From positions 3,286,001-3,350,000 of the forward strand of contig NZ_CP059572.1 of NCBI RefSeq assembly GCF_019175365.1: 64,000 nt of DNA. Reading direction: 5' to 3'. Position 1 is the stretch's first letter; each line of letters opens with the position of its first letter. The position numbers and the translations under genes were made by a program. This document shows, one piece after another, positions 35,974-45,004 of the stretch. The notes under the pieces are model-generated. The model was not told where the DNA came from and ran no database searches. It worked only from the letters and a program-made list of their open reading frames with translations. The stretch is from Actinomadura graeca. Lineage in GTDB: Bacteria > Actinomycetota > Actinomycetes > Streptosporangiales > Streptosporangiaceae.

Positions 35974-35990
35974 GTAAGGAATTTTCTTAC
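35974..35990. promoter_or_regulatory. Probable operator of the RpiR regulator
   Basis: GTAAG and CTTAC arms around an AT-rich centre (GAATTTT), nearly palindromic over 17 bases, a base before the regulator start codon and 44 bases before the kinase start. It is the most AT-rich spot in the neighbourhood. Confidence 0.55.
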
Positions 35991-36034
35991 TGGCAGGATG
36001 TCACGTCAACGGTAGAAAAGGCTACGGTCGCCAT

Positions 36035-37246
36035 GTGTTGACCCATTTGGCCGGTCCTTACGTGGTCGGTATCGACGCGGGTGGCACGAAGACCCGCTGT
36101 GTCGTACTGACGCTCGGGGGAGCCCTGGCCGGTTCCGGCACCGGCCCAGGGGCCAACCCCAACTCCGGAGGCGACACCGTGGGGGCGCTGACGACCGCCC
36201 TGCGGCAGGCGCTGGGAGACCTCGACAGAACCCATGTCCTCACCGGCGTGTTCGGTATCGCCGGTGCCGGCTCGGCAGGCCGGCCCGCCGCCGTCTCGGC
36301 GGCGCGGCGGGCCTGGCAGGCCCTCGGGCTGCGCGGCTCGCCCGCCGTGGTGACCGACATCGCCGTGGCGTTCGCCGCGGGCACCAACGAGCCCAAGGGC
36401 ATCGTGGTGTTCTCCGGCACCGGCGCCGGGGCGGCCGTCATCAACGACGGCTCGATCGTGCAGCGCGCGGACGGCTACGGCTGGCTGGTCGGAGACGAGG
36501 GTTCGGCGGTGTGGCTCGGGAAGGAGGCGGTCAGGGCGGCGCTCGCGGCCTACGACGGCCGCGGCTCCCCGACCCTGCTCACCGACGCGGTCCCCCGTGC
36601 CCTGCTCGGTCCCTCGGTGGTCGCGGAGATCGATCCGGCACGGCGGCGGCCCGTCCCCCGACGGGAGCTGGCCATGGCCGGCGCGCCGCCACCGGGTGCC
36701 CCCGCGCTCGCCCCGACGTCCCCGTCCCCTCTCTCCTCCGCCGTCTCCTCACCCTCCGGGACCGGCACGGGCACGGCCGTGCTGCTCTCGGATCCTCCGG
36801 AACCGCAACCCGGCGGGTCCGGACCGGCCCGCGCTCCCGGCGGCCCGGACGGACCGGGCCGTCCCGAGATACCCGGGACCCCGCCGAACCCGCAGCTCGC
36901 CCAGGCGATCATCAAAGAGGTGTACGGCCGCCCGCCGGCCGCCCTGGGCCGGCTCGGCCCGGTGGTCGCCGCCGCGGCGGCCGCGGGCGATCCCGTGGCC
37001 AGGCGCATCACCGAAGAGGCCGCGCAGTGGCTGCTGCGCGACGTCGACGCGGTGCGCCCGGCCTTGTCCGACCCGTGCGCGCCGGTCGTCATGCACGGCT
37101 CGGTGCTGCGCGAGGGCCCCGTCGCCGAGGCCGTCCGCACCGGGCTGCGCGACCGGTTCGCCGCCGCGCCCCGCAGTGCGGGCGACGGCGCCGTGGGCGC
37201 GGCCGGGCTGGCGCTGCGCCGCCTCGGCCACCCCCTGCCCGGCTGA
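36035..37246 (+). CDS. N-acetylglucosamine/N-acetylmuramic acid-type kinase, BadF/BadG ATPase family
   Basis: Sugar kinase of 403 residues that probably phosphorylates GlcNAc or MurNAc. The N-terminal phosphate loop is VVGIDAGGTKTRCV, the adenosine region VFSGTGAGAAVI, and DGYGWLVGDEGSAVW is diagnostic for GlcNAc-kinase-like members. Residues about 205-290 are a long insertion rich in Pro, Ser and Gly that the family normally lacks; the fold resumes at AQAIIKEVYGRPP. The GTG at 36035 has a poor ribosome site. It is divergent from the MurR-like regulator, with the operator between, and is followed by a strong terminator. Confidence 0.88.
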   Translation: MLTHLAGPYVVGIDAGGTKTRCVVLTLGGALAGSGTGPGANPNSGGDTVGALTTALRQALGDLDRTHVLTGVFGIAGAGSAGRPAAVSAARRAWQALGLRGSPAVVTDIAVAFAAGTNEPKGIVVFSGTGAGAAVINDGSIVQRADGYGWLVGDEGSAVWLGKEAVRAALAAYDGRGSPTLLTDAVPRALLGPSVVAEIDPARRRPVPRRELAMAGAPPPGAPALAPTSPSPLSSAVSSPSGTGTGTAVLLSDPPEPQPGGSGPARAPGGPDGPGRPEIPGTPPNPQLAQAIIKEVYGRPPAALGRLGPVVAAAAAAGDPVARRITEEAAQWLLRDVDAVRPALSDPCAPVVMHGSVLREGPVAEAVRTGLRDRFAAAPRSAGDGAVGAAGLALRRLGHPLPG

Positions 37247-37626
37247 GCCTTCCGGCCCGCCGAGGCGAGGACGGCATCGCCGTCCGGTCTTCATCGCGAT
37301 GGACCCCAGATGATCCGCAACCGCTTGCGGTGATGGGGTCCATCGTGATTAGGCTGTGACCACGGTGGCAGAAGATCCGCCGGCGCGGCCCCGTTGGTGC
37401 CGTGACCGGTGGGACCACCGGCCACAGACGTGGCTCGTACCGATCCGGCTGCGTTCCTTCGCAGCGTCGTCCGCCGGCGGCGCGGACCCGCCCCGACCGG
37501 CGGATCCGGCTCAGCGCGCCTCCCATCGCCCCCCGGCGTGCGCTTCCGCACGCCCTCGCGCGTGGCCCGGCGCCCCCCGCCTCCCGGACGACGGCCGACT
37601 CCGTACTCCACGTCGAACGAGGTCGC
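37247..37626. other. Intergenic region with a long inverted repeat
   Basis: 380 bases. At 37293-37349 ATCGCGATGGACCCCA pairs with TGGGGTCCATCGTGAT (one mismatch), and an inner CCGCAA/TTGCGG stem completes a two-tier terminator for the kinase gene. The rest (37350-37626) probably carries the promoter of the class A PBP; the PBP frame is open here but reads Arg/Pro-rich and non-coding. Confidence 0.7.
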
Positions 37627-39876
37627 ATGCACTCCCTGCCCCGGGCGCGCCGTTTCCGGCCCGCCCTCACCCGCCTGTCCCGCGTCCTGCGCCGCACGCT
37701 CCGGCTCCGCACGCTCCGGCTCCGCACGCTCCGGCGCCGCCGTCTCGCCATGACCGCCGTCGCGCTGCTGCTCGCGGCCGCCGGCGCCGTCGTGGTCGCC
37801 TACGTCCGGACGCCGCTGCCGACCGAGCCGCAGCCGGGCGTCACCGACGAGGGCTCGACGGTCTACTACGCCGACGGCCGGACGCCGCTGTTCCGCCTCG
37901 GCGCGAACCGGGAGATCGTCCGGCACGACCAGATCCCCGACCGGCTGCGGTGGGCCGTCCTCGCCGCCGAGGACCGCGGCTTCTACGGCGGCCACGGCGT
38001 CTCGCCCACCGGGACGATGCGCGCCCTGTGGAACAACGCGTCCGGCGGCGACACGCAGGGCGGCTCCACCATCACCCAGCAGCTCGCCCGCAACTACTTC
38101 AAGGGCCTCAGCAAGGACAGGACGGCCGGGCGCAAGATCAAGGAGATCTTCGTCGCGGTCAAGCTCGCCCGCAGGCGCTCCAAGGACGAGATCCTCGACC
38201 TCTACCTCAACACCGTCTACTTCGGCCGCGAGACGTCCGGGGTGCAGGCGGCGGCGCGCGCCTACTTCGACAAGGACGTCTGGCAGCTCGGCGTCGCCGA
38301 GGGCGCCCTGCTCGCCGCGATGATCCAGCGGCCGGCCTACTTCCGGACGCAGGGCGACGACGCCCCGGCGCGCGCGCTGCGCAGCCGCTGGCGGTACGTC
38401 CTGGACGGGATGGTGTCGATGGGCAGGCTCAGTCCCGCCGAGGCCGCCCGGCAGCGCTTCCCCCGGACCCAGGACCAGTGGCGCGGGGTGGCGCCGTCCG
38501 GCCAGGGTCTGCTGGTCAGGCAGCGCGTCCTCGCCGAACTGGAGGGTCTCGGCATCCCGGAGCGCACCGTGGTGAACGGGCGCCTGAGGATCTACACCGG
38601 GCTCGACCGGCGCTGGATGGAGCACGCGGAACGGGCCATGCGTCAGGTCCGCGAGCCGGAGTGGCCTCGCAACGCGCGGGGCGGCCTCATCGCGGTGGAC
38701 CCGCGGGACGGCGCGGTCAAGGCGTTCTACGGCGGCGATCCGCGGCGCAGCATGTTCGACTCGGTGTTTAACCCGGTCGCGCAGGCGGGCTCCACGTTCA
38801 AGCCGTACGTGCTGGCCGCCGCCCTGCGCCGCGGCTACAGCGTCCGGACGAGGGTGAGCGGGAGGTCGCCGCTGAGGTTCGCGCCGGACGGCTCCGTCAC
38901 CCCGATGACCGCCCCCGGGTACAAGGTCGCCAACGACGAGGAGATCGGGTCGCTCGGGACCGTCGACCTGGTCAGGGCGACGGCGCTGTCGGTCAACACC
39001 GGCTTCGTCAAGGCGGCGCTGAAGGTCGGCGTCGCGAACGTGCTGGAGACGGCGCGGCGGTTCGGCGTCCCCGAGTCGGCGCTGAAGCCGCACAAGGGGC
39101 AGGCCGGGATCGCGCTCGGCGTCCCCGACGTCGCCGCCGCCGACCAGGCCGCCGGGTACGCGGCCTTCGCCAACGGCGGCAGGGCCGTGACCCCGCACCT
39201 GATCACCCGGATCGTGGACGCGCGGGGGCGCCGGGTGCCGCTCCCTTGGGACCGGCACGACCGGCACGACAGTTACGACCGGCACGACGGGCAGGGCGGC
39301 CTGGGCAGGCAGGGCGGACGGGTGCTGGACGGCGAGCAGGCCGCGCAGGCGACCTACGCGATGCGGGCGGTCGTGACCGGCGGGACGGGCAGGCGCGCGG
39401 CCCTGCCCGACCGGGACGCCGCCGGCAAGACCGGGACGACCGACGGAAACCGCGCCGCCTGGTTCGTCGGGTACGTCCCACAGCTGTCGGCGGCGGTGGT
39501 GATGGCCAACACCGAGCGCGCACCGCTCCGAGGGCTGCCCGGCCATCCCGGGAAGGTCGCCGGAGAGAACCTCCCGGCGACCGTGTGGCGGTCGTTCATG
39601 GAGGAGGTCACCCGCGACATGCCCGCGCTGCCCTTCCCCGAGCCCGCCTTCACCGGTGTGGCGGCGGACTGGGACGACCCCGGTCCCGGCCAGGGCGAAG
39701 GCCCCGGCAAGGCGCCGGGCACCGGCGGGACACCGGATCCCGGCGGGACACCGAATCCCGGCGCGACGCCCTCGCCCGGCGGAACACCCTCGCTGACGCG
39801 GAACCCGCGCGGGACGCCCGCCCCGCCGAAGGACGCCCGCAAGAAGCCCTGCGCGCCCTCCTGCCCCACGTCCTGA
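37627..39876 (+). CDS. Class A penicillin-binding protein (transglycosylase/transpeptidase)
   Basis: Bifunctional wall polymerase of 749 residues. The cytoplasmic Arg/Leu-rich N-terminus is followed by one membrane helix (about 41-60). The glycosyltransferase domain has AEDRGFYGGHG and GGSTITQQLARN. The transpeptidase has all three motifs: GSTFK, SVN and GKTGTT. Oddities are a His/Asp-rich insertion DRHDRHDSYDRHDGQGG before the KTG motif and a Gly/Pro/Thr-rich C-terminal tail of about 70 residues with repeated GGTP units and two Cys near the end. The ATG at 37627 is chosen because it opens the charged N-tail. It lies between a wall-sugar kinase and a hexosaminidase. Confidence 0.94.
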   Translation: MHSLPRARRFRPALTRLSRVLRRTLRLRTLRLRTLRRRRLAMTAVALLLAAAGAVVVAYVRTPLPTEPQPGVTDEGSTVYYADGRTPLFRLGANREIVRHDQIPDRLRWAVLAAEDRGFYGGHGVSPTGTMRALWNNASGGDTQGGSTITQQLARNYFKGLSKDRTAGRKIKEIFVAVKLARRRSKDEILDLYLNTVYFGRETSGVQAAARAYFDKDVWQLGVAEGALLAAMIQRPAYFRTQGDDAPARALRSRWRYVLDGMVSMGRLSPAEAARQRFPRTQDQWRGVAPSGQGLLVRQRVLAELEGLGIPERTVVNGRLRIYTGLDRRWMEHAERAMRQVREPEWPRNARGGLIAVDPRDGAVKAFYGGDPRRSMFDSVFNPVAQAGSTFKPYVLAAALRRGYSVRTRVSGRSPLRFAPDGSVTPMTAPGYKVANDEEIGSLGTVDLVRATALSVNTGFVKAALKVGVANVLETARRFGVPESALKPHKGQAGIALGVPDVAAADQAAGYAAFANGGRAVTPHLITRIVDARGRRVPLPWDRHDRHDSYDRHDGQGGLGRQGGRVLDGEQAAQATYAMRAVVTGGTGRRAALPDRDAAGKTGTTDGNRAAWFVGYVPQLSAAVVMANTERAPLRGLPGHPGKVAGENLPATVWRSFMEEVTRDMPALPFPEPAFTGVAADWDDPGPGQGEGPGKAPGTGGTPDPGGTPNPGATPSPGGTPSLTRNPRGTPAPPKDARKKPCAPSCPTS
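37692..37736 (+). repeat. Three 15-base tandem repeats inside the PBP gene
   Basis: CCGCACGCTCCGGCT repeated three times, the last with a final G. In the PBP frame it encodes RTLRL-RTLRL-RTLRR, a basic segment just before the membrane helix. Copy number may vary between strains. Confidence 0.85.
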
Positions 39877-40043
39877 CCTGGCCGGGCCCCGCGGCCAGTC
39901 GTCACCATCGCCGGGGCCACGGTAATGAGCCGTGGAGGGGGAAGGAGTCGGGTCGACAGGCGGGCGGAGGACCCGTTAGCGTCGCGGCGTCCGGAAAGGA
40001 TCGGGCGACCGTGGCGGCGAACGACGTCGGAGGGCCTGGTCAG

Positions 40044-41690
40044 ATGCGTGTCAGACGTCCACTCGCGCTCGCGGCGGCGGCGGTCATCGCCGTGCCGCTG
40101 GCGGGCTGTGGCGGCGGGACGGGCAAGGGCGGGCCGGGCCCGTCCGCCCGGTCCGGCGCGTCCGGGCCGCCTGGCGCCGGGACGTCCCCGGCCAGGCCGG
40201 ACGCGTGGATCCCCGGCTACGTCGGCCGGATGAGCCTCGCCGAGAAGGTCGGGCAGCTGTTCGTCCCCCGGTTCTCCAGCCGCGCCGACGGGCTGTCGAT
40301 CGTCCGGCGCTACCACGTCGGCGGGCTGATCTACTTCCCGGAGAACATGGGCTCGCCGTCCCGCGCGGCGGCGCAGTCGAACGCGCTGCAGAAGGCGTCG
40401 AAGGTGCCGCTGCTGCTGGGCGTGGACGAGGAGCAGGGCATCGTGTCCCGGACCCCGTTCCTCACCCGGTTCCCGGGCAACATGGCGCTCGGCGCGACGG
40501 GCCGCCCGGCGGACGCGCGGGCCGCGGCCCGGGTCACCGGCACCGAACTACGGGCGATCGGCATCAACCAGGACTTCGCGCCCGTCGCGGACGTGAACGT
40601 CAACGCCCGCAACCCGGTCATCGGGCTGCGCTCGTTCGGCTCGGACCCGGCGAAGGTGTCGGCGATGCTGGCGGAGGCGATCGGCGGCTACCAGGACGCC
40701 GGGGTCGCGGCCACGGCCAAGCACTTCCCCGGCCACGGCGACACCGCCACCGACAGCCACACCGGGCTGCCGGTCATCACCCACTCGCGGGCGACGTGGG
40801 AGCGGCTCGACGCGCCCCCGTTCAAGGCGGCGATCGCCGCCGGTGTGGACGCCGTCATGACGGCGCACATCGTGGTGCCGAAGCTCGACCGCTCCGGCGA
40901 CCCGTCCACGCTGTCCAGGACCGTGCTGACCGGGCTGCTGCGCGGGACGCTCGGCTACCGCGGCGTGATCGTGACGGACTCGCTGGAGATGGCGGGCGCA
41001 CGGCGCCGGTACGGCGACGCGGCGGTGCCCGTGCGGGCGGTCGGCGCGGGCGCGGACCAGCTGCTCATGCCACCGGACCTCCCCCGCGCCTACAACGCCG
41101 TGCTCAAGGCCGTCCGCTCCGGGAGGATCCCCGAGCGGCGGCTGGACGAGTCCGTGACCAGGATCATCGACCTCAAGCGGCGCCGCGGCCTGTTCGCCGG
41201 GACGCGCGCCGACCCGGCCACGGCCGCCTCGAAGATCGGCACGCCCGCGCACCGGGCGGTGGCGCGGCGGGTCGCCGAGCACGCGATCACGCTCGTCCGC
41301 GACGACCGGAAGGTGCTGCCGCTGAAGGGCCGGACGGTCGCGGTGGCGGGCCCGGACGCCGCCGGGCTCGGCGCCGCCCTGCGCCGCCGGGGCGTCCGCA
41401 CGGCCGCGCCCGGCGCCGCGGACGTGACCGTCCTGACCACGATCGACGCCGGGCGCGCCACGGCGGTCCGCGTGCGGGCGCTCGGCCCGAAGCCGGTGGT
41501 CGTGGCCGCGCTCGGCCGCCCCTACGACCTCGACGCGGCCGGCGGCGCGGCGGCGGCGCTGGCCGCCTACTCCTCGGGCCGCGCCTCGATCGACGCGCTG
41601 GCCGGGGTGCTGGCGGGCGCGGTCGAGCCGGTGGGACGCCTCCCGGTGCCCGCCGCCGGGAAAAGGGCCGGTCACGGCCTGGGCCGCTGA
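40044..41690 (+). CDS. Beta-N-acetylhexosaminidase lipoprotein, glycoside hydrolase family 3 (NagZ-like)
   Basis: Protein of 548 residues, exported by a lipoprotein signal (VIAVPLAGC, Cys about residue 21) and a Gly/Pro/Ser linker. GH3 marks of the NagZ subgroup are KHFPGHGDTATDSHTGLP (the His/Asp acid-base loop) and VIVTDSLEMAGA with the nucleophile Asp. A C-terminal domain of about 150 residues follows, which single-domain NagZ proteins lack. The ATG at 40044 has GGAGGG at good spacing. It would release GlcNAc from muropeptides outside the membrane, providing sugar to the PTS encoded next to it. Confidence 0.93.
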   Translation: MRVRRPLALAAAAVIAVPLAGCGGGTGKGGPGPSARSGASGPPGAGTSPARPDAWIPGYVGRMSLAEKVGQLFVPRFSSRADGLSIVRRYHVGGLIYFPENMGSPSRAAAQSNALQKASKVPLLLGVDEEQGIVSRTPFLTRFPGNMALGATGRPADARAAARVTGTELRAIGINQDFAPVADVNVNARNPVIGLRSFGSDPAKVSAMLAEAIGGYQDAGVAATAKHFPGHGDTATDSHTGLPVITHSRATWERLDAPPFKAAIAAGVDAVMTAHIVVPKLDRSGDPSTLSRTVLTGLLRGTLGYRGVIVTDSLEMAGARRRYGDAAVPVRAVGAGADQLLMPPDLPRAYNAVLKAVRSGRIPERRLDESVTRIIDLKRRRGLFAGTRADPATAASKIGTPAHRAVARRVAEHAITLVRDDRKVLPLKGRTVAVAGPDAAGLGAALRRRGVRTAAPGAADVTVLTTIDAGRATAVRVRALGPKPVVVAALGRPYDLDAAGGAAAALAAYSSGRASIDALAGVLAGAVEPVGRLPVPAAGKRAGHGLGR

Positions 41691-41811
41691 CCTGTCACCG
41701 GCCCGTCAGGCGTCGCCGAGGCGCCGGGCCCCGGTGGAGGCGGGGCCGGTGGACGCGGAGCCGCGCGACCTGGGAAGATCGGCGCGCCTTCGCTTCCCCA
41801 GGAGGTCCCCC

Positions 41812-42297
41812 GTGCTGGTCCGCCCGTCCCTGGCCGCCCTGGCCTTACTGCCCGTCCTGTCCGCCTGCGGCGGCGACCGGGAGATCGCGATGCCGCCGCT
41901 GACGCCCGAGCCGTCCGGCACGCTGCTGATCGACGGCTCCGGCGACCGGGAGACCCTGCCCGCGCGGCTCGTCCTGTACCGGTTCCTGCGCGGGGTGGCC
42001 GCCGCGGACGTCCGCGTCTGCGCCCACCTGGCACCCTCCTACGAGCGCACCGCCTTCGGACGGACCGGCGGCTGCCGCGACGGCCTCCGCCGGGCACGCG
42101 CGAGACTCGACCCCCAGAGCGTCGCCGCGCTGCGCGGCGTCACCGTCCCGACCGGGGAGACCGGCCCCGGCGACGGCGACTTCACCGTCCGCTTCGAGGA
42201 CCTGGAATGGCGCGGCGAGCCCGCCCGTCCCGGCGGCCTGCTCGCCCCGGCCTTCACCCTCCACCAGACCCGCGAACGCTGGCTCATCACCGCCTGA
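41812..42297 (+). CDS. Small lipoprotein of unknown function
   Basis: Exported protein of 161 residues. The GTG at 41812 follows AGGAGG. The signal LAALALLPVLSAC has a clean lipobox (LSAC). The mature part has two Cys (VCAHLAP and GGCRDGLRRA), which could pair, and ends LHQTRERWLITA, a typical last strand of NTF2-like export proteins, although I cannot confirm that fold. It follows the hexosaminidase on the same strand and converges with ptsI. Function is unknown. Confidence 0.75.
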   Translation: MLVRPSLAALALLPVLSACGGDREIAMPPLTPEPSGTLLIDGSGDRETLPARLVLYRFLRGVAAADVRVCAHLAPSYERTAFGRTGGCRDGLRRARARLDPQSVAALRGVTVPTGETGPGDGDFTVRFEDLEWRGEPARPGGLLAPAFTLHQTRERWLITA

Positions 42298-42302
42298 GCC
42301 GG

Positions 42303-43985
42303 TCAGAGGCCCAGGTCGGCGAGGTGGGGAAGGTGGCCGCGGGCCGCTTCCCTGGCCTGGCCGGGCGTGCGCGCCGCGCGGGCGGCGACGGCGGCGCGGC
42401 GGCACTGGTCCAGGGTGTGGCGGGCGAGCGCGGCGCGCACCAGCGGGAGGGACGGCGCGCTCATCGACAGCGACGTCACCCCGAGGCCGACCAGCACGCA
42501 GGCGAGCGCCGGGTCCCCGGCGGCCTCACCGCAGACGCCGCAGGGGATCCCCGCCGCGGCGGCGGGCGCGACCAGGTCCAGGACGGCGGGCCGCCACGGG
42601 TCCTGGAGGTGGGCGAGGCCGCCGACCTGCCGGTCTGCGGCGCACGCGTACTGCGCCAGGTCGTTGGTGCCGATGCTGAAGAACCGGACCTCCGGCGCCA
42701 GGTCGCGGGCGCGCAGCGCCGCGGCCGGGACCTCGATCATGACGCCCGGGGAGGCGATGCCGGCCTCGCGGCAGGCGCCGGCGAAGAACGCCGCCTCGTC
42801 CGCGTCGGTCACCATCGGGGCCATCACCTGGAGGTCGGCGTCCAGCCCGGCGGCGGCGCGGGCCAGCGCGCCCAGCTGGGCGGACAGGACGTCCGGGTGG
42901 CGGCGCATCATCCGCAGGCCGCGCTCGCCGAGCGCCGGGTTCGGCTCCTCGCCGGGGGCCGGGAGGAACGCCAGCGGCTTGTCGGCGCCCGCGTCCAGCG
43001 TCCGGACGACCACGCGGCCCCCGGGGAACGCCTCCAGGACCGACCTGTAGGCCTCCTCCTGCTCGGCGTCGGACGGCGGATCCGAGCGGTCGAGGAAGAG
43101 GAACTCGGTCCGGTAGAGGCCGACGCCCTCGGCGCCGTGGGCCAGAGCCGCCTCGACGTCCTTGGGGCCGCCGATGTTGGCCAGCAGCGGGACGGGGTGG
43201 CCGTCCGCGGTGGCGCCCGGCCCGGCCGGTCCCTCCAGGACGGACGCGCGGGCCGCGTCGGCGGCGCGGGCCGCGGCGACCTCCTCGTCGGACGGGTCGA
43301 CCCGGACCGTTCCGGCGGAGCCGTCCACCAGCACGCGGGTCCCGTCGGCGAGGGCGGTCGCGCCCGGCAGCGCCACGACGGCGGGCACGCCCATCGTGCG
43401 GGCGAGGATCGCGGTGTGGCTGGTCGGGCCGCCCTCCTCGGTCACGAACGCGACGACCCGCGCCGGGTCGAGGACGGCGGTGTCGGCGGGCGCCAGGTCC
43501 CGGGCGACCAGCACGAACGGCTCGCCGGACTCCGGGACGCCCGGCATCGGCAGCCCGAGCAGCCGGGCGACGGCGCGGTCGCGGACGTCGTCGAGGTCGC
43601 TCACCCGGGCGGCCATGTACTCCCCGGCCCCGGCGAGCATCTCCCGGTACACGCCGAACGCCTCGTACACGGCGCGGGCCGCGGCGGTCCCCTCCCCGAC
43701 CCGGGCGCGGACGCCGTCGGCGAGGCCCGGATCGCGGGCCATCATCGCCTGGGCGTTCAGCACGTCCCGGCCGTCGGGGTTGCCCGCCTCGGCGGCGCGC
43801 GCGCCGCGGTCCTCCAGGTCGGCCGCCACCGCCTCCAGCGCCGCGAGCGCCGCGCCGGCCTCGGCCCCGGCGTCGCCGCCGTGCCGGGACCCGGCGGGCG
43901 GCTCGGGGACGGCGCCCGCGATCGTCCGCACGGGCCCGGCCCCGGCGCCGGGGCTGACGCCCGCGCCGCGCAGCGGTTCAGGCAC
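42303..43985 (-). CDS. ptsI: PTS Enzyme I (phosphoenolpyruvate--protein phosphotransferase)
   Basis: General PTS enzyme of 560 residues passing phosphate from PEP to HPr. The active His is in EEGGPTSHTAILARTMG; the C-terminal PEP site has GVGLYRTEFLF, FSIGTNDLAQY and the Cys in CGVCGEAAGDP. The GTG start at 43985 overlaps the end of the HPr gene. In Streptomyces the general PTS genes lie apart from the sugar-specific ones; here they share one locus. The start is somewhat uncertain because the first 30 residues are Gly/Pro-rich. Confidence 0.96.
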   Translation of the reverse strand: MPEPLRGAGVSPGAGAGPVRTIAGAVPEPPAGSRHGGDAGAEAGAALAALEAVAADLEDRGARAAEAGNPDGRDVLNAQAMMARDPGLADGVRARVGEGTAAARAVYEAFGVYREMLAGAGEYMAARVSDLDDVRDRAVARLLGLPMPGVPESGEPFVLVARDLAPADTAVLDPARVVAFVTEEGGPTSHTAILARTMGVPAVVALPGATALADGTRVLVDGSAGTVRVDPSDEEVAAARAADAARASVLEGPAGPGATADGHPVPLLANIGGPKDVEAALAHGAEGVGLYRTEFLFLDRSDPPSDAEQEEAYRSVLEAFPGGRVVVRTLDAGADKPLAFLPAPGEEPNPALGERGLRMMRRHPDVLSAQLGALARAAAGLDADLQVMAPMVTDADEAAFFAGACREAGIASPGVMIEVPAAALRARDLAPEVRFFSIGTNDLAQYACAADRQVGGLAHLQDPWRPAVLDLVAPAAAAGIPCGVCGEAAGDPALACVLVGLGVTSLSMSAPSLPLVRAALARHTLDQCRRAAVAARAARTPGQAREAARGHLPHLADLGL

Positions 43986-44250
43986 CTTCGGGCTCCGGGG
44001 TCGACAGCAGGGCCTCCAGGCTGTCGAGCAGCGCGTCCGCGCCGTCGCCGTCCGCCGCGATCACGATCTCCTCGCCGTGCCGGGCGTCCAGGCCCAGCAC
44101 CGCGAGGATGCTCTTGGCGTTCACCGGCGCGCCGCCGGGCTTGGCGACGGTGACCTCGCCCGCGGCCTTGGCCGCCGTCTGCACGAACAGCGCGGCCGGC
44201 CGCGCGTGCAGCCCCACCCTGGACACGATCTTGACGTTGCGCTCGCTCAC
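43978..44250 (-). CDS. ptsH: PTS phosphocarrier protein HPr
   Basis: Phosphocarrier of 90 residues. His15 in VGLHARPAALFV takes phosphate from Enzyme I. Ser47 in NAKSILAVLGL sits where Gram-positive HPr has its regulatory serine, though actinobacteria usually lack the HPr kinase. It overlaps ptsI by eight bases, so the two make one operon. A hairpin just upstream (44264-44286) separates it from the nag genes. Confidence 0.97.
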   Translation of the reverse strand: MSERNVKIVSRVGLHARPAALFVQTAAKAAGEVTVAKPGGAPVNAKSILAVLGLDARHGEEIVIAADGDGADALLDSLEALLSTPEPEGA

Positions 44251-44263
44251 TGATCACTCCTCA

Positions 44264-44286
44264 AGGGGCCGTGGGTCACGGCCCTT
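44264..44286 (-). terminator. Terminator between the nag operon and ptsHI
   Basis: GGGCCGTG, loop GGT, CACGGCCC, with an extra A-T pair outside. It is downstream of the HAD gene and upstream of ptsH. Confidence 0.65.
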
Positions 44287-44335
44287 CCCGTCGGCCCCCG
44301 GGACGGTCCGCCCCGGGACGCCGCTGCCGGGGACG

Positions 44336-45004
44336 TCATCGGCCGCGCACCCGCAGCGCGGGGCCGGCGACCACGTCCACTTCCTTCAGGTCGGCCACCA
44401 CGTGGTCGGCCTCGGCCAGCGCCCCCACCGGCTGTGTGGTGGTGACGCCGACGCAGGTCATGCCCGCGGCCTTCACGGCCGCGACGCCCGCCGGGGCGTC
44501 CTCGAACCCGACCGCGTCCCGGGGCGTGACGTCCAGGTCCCGCGCCGCCGCCAAGTACCCCTCGGGGTGCGGCTTGCCGGTGACGACGTCACCGGCGGTC
44601 ACCACGAGGTCCAGCAGGTCGCGGACGCCCAGCTCCTCCAGCAGGCCCTCGGCGTAGGAACGCTGCCCGGACGTCACCACCGCGAGCGGGACGCCCGCCG
44701 CGACCAGCGACCTGACCAGCTCGACGGCGCCGGGGACGGGCGCGGCCAGGGGCAGCCCCGGCAGCGTCCCGTAGGAGAGCGCCTCCTCGAACAGCTCCTC
44801 GGCCGTGCGGCCGGGGAACAGGTGCGCCAGCCCGGCGAGCACCTCCATCCCGCGGCGGCCCGCGAACGACGCGATCACCGCGTCGTCGTAGGGCGCGCCG
44901 TGCGCGTCGAACAGCCGCGACCACATCACGCGGTTGCGCGGCTCGGTGTCGATGAGGGTGCCGTCGAGGTCGAACACCGCCGCCCGGAGCGCGATCAGCT
45001 CCAT
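44336..45004 (-). CDS. HAD-family sugar-phosphatase-like hydrolase
   Basis: HAD hydrolase of 222 residues with all motifs intact: DLDGTLIDTEPRN, VVTSGQRSYAE, VTGKPHPEGYL and GFEDAPAGVAAVKAAG. The cap and the EDAPAG motif place it with beta-phosphoglucomutase and 2-deoxyglucose- or glycerol-phosphatase relatives. The ATG at 45004 lies inside the last codons of the IIA gene (10-base overlap), making it the last member of the nagA operon. It may remove excess or unusual sugar phosphates taken up by the PTS, which is inference from context. Confidence 0.88.
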   Translation of the reverse strand: MELIALRAAVFDLDGTLIDTEPRNRVMWSRLFDAHGAPYDDAVIASFAGRRGMEVLAGLAHLFPGRTAEELFEEALSYGTLPGLPLAAPVPGAVELVRSLVAAGVPLAVVTSGQRSYAEGLLEELGVRDLLDLVVTAGDVVTGKPHPEGYLAAARDLDVTPRDAVGFEDAPAGVAAVKAAGMTCVGVTTTQPVGALAEADHVVADLKEVDVVAGPALRVRGR

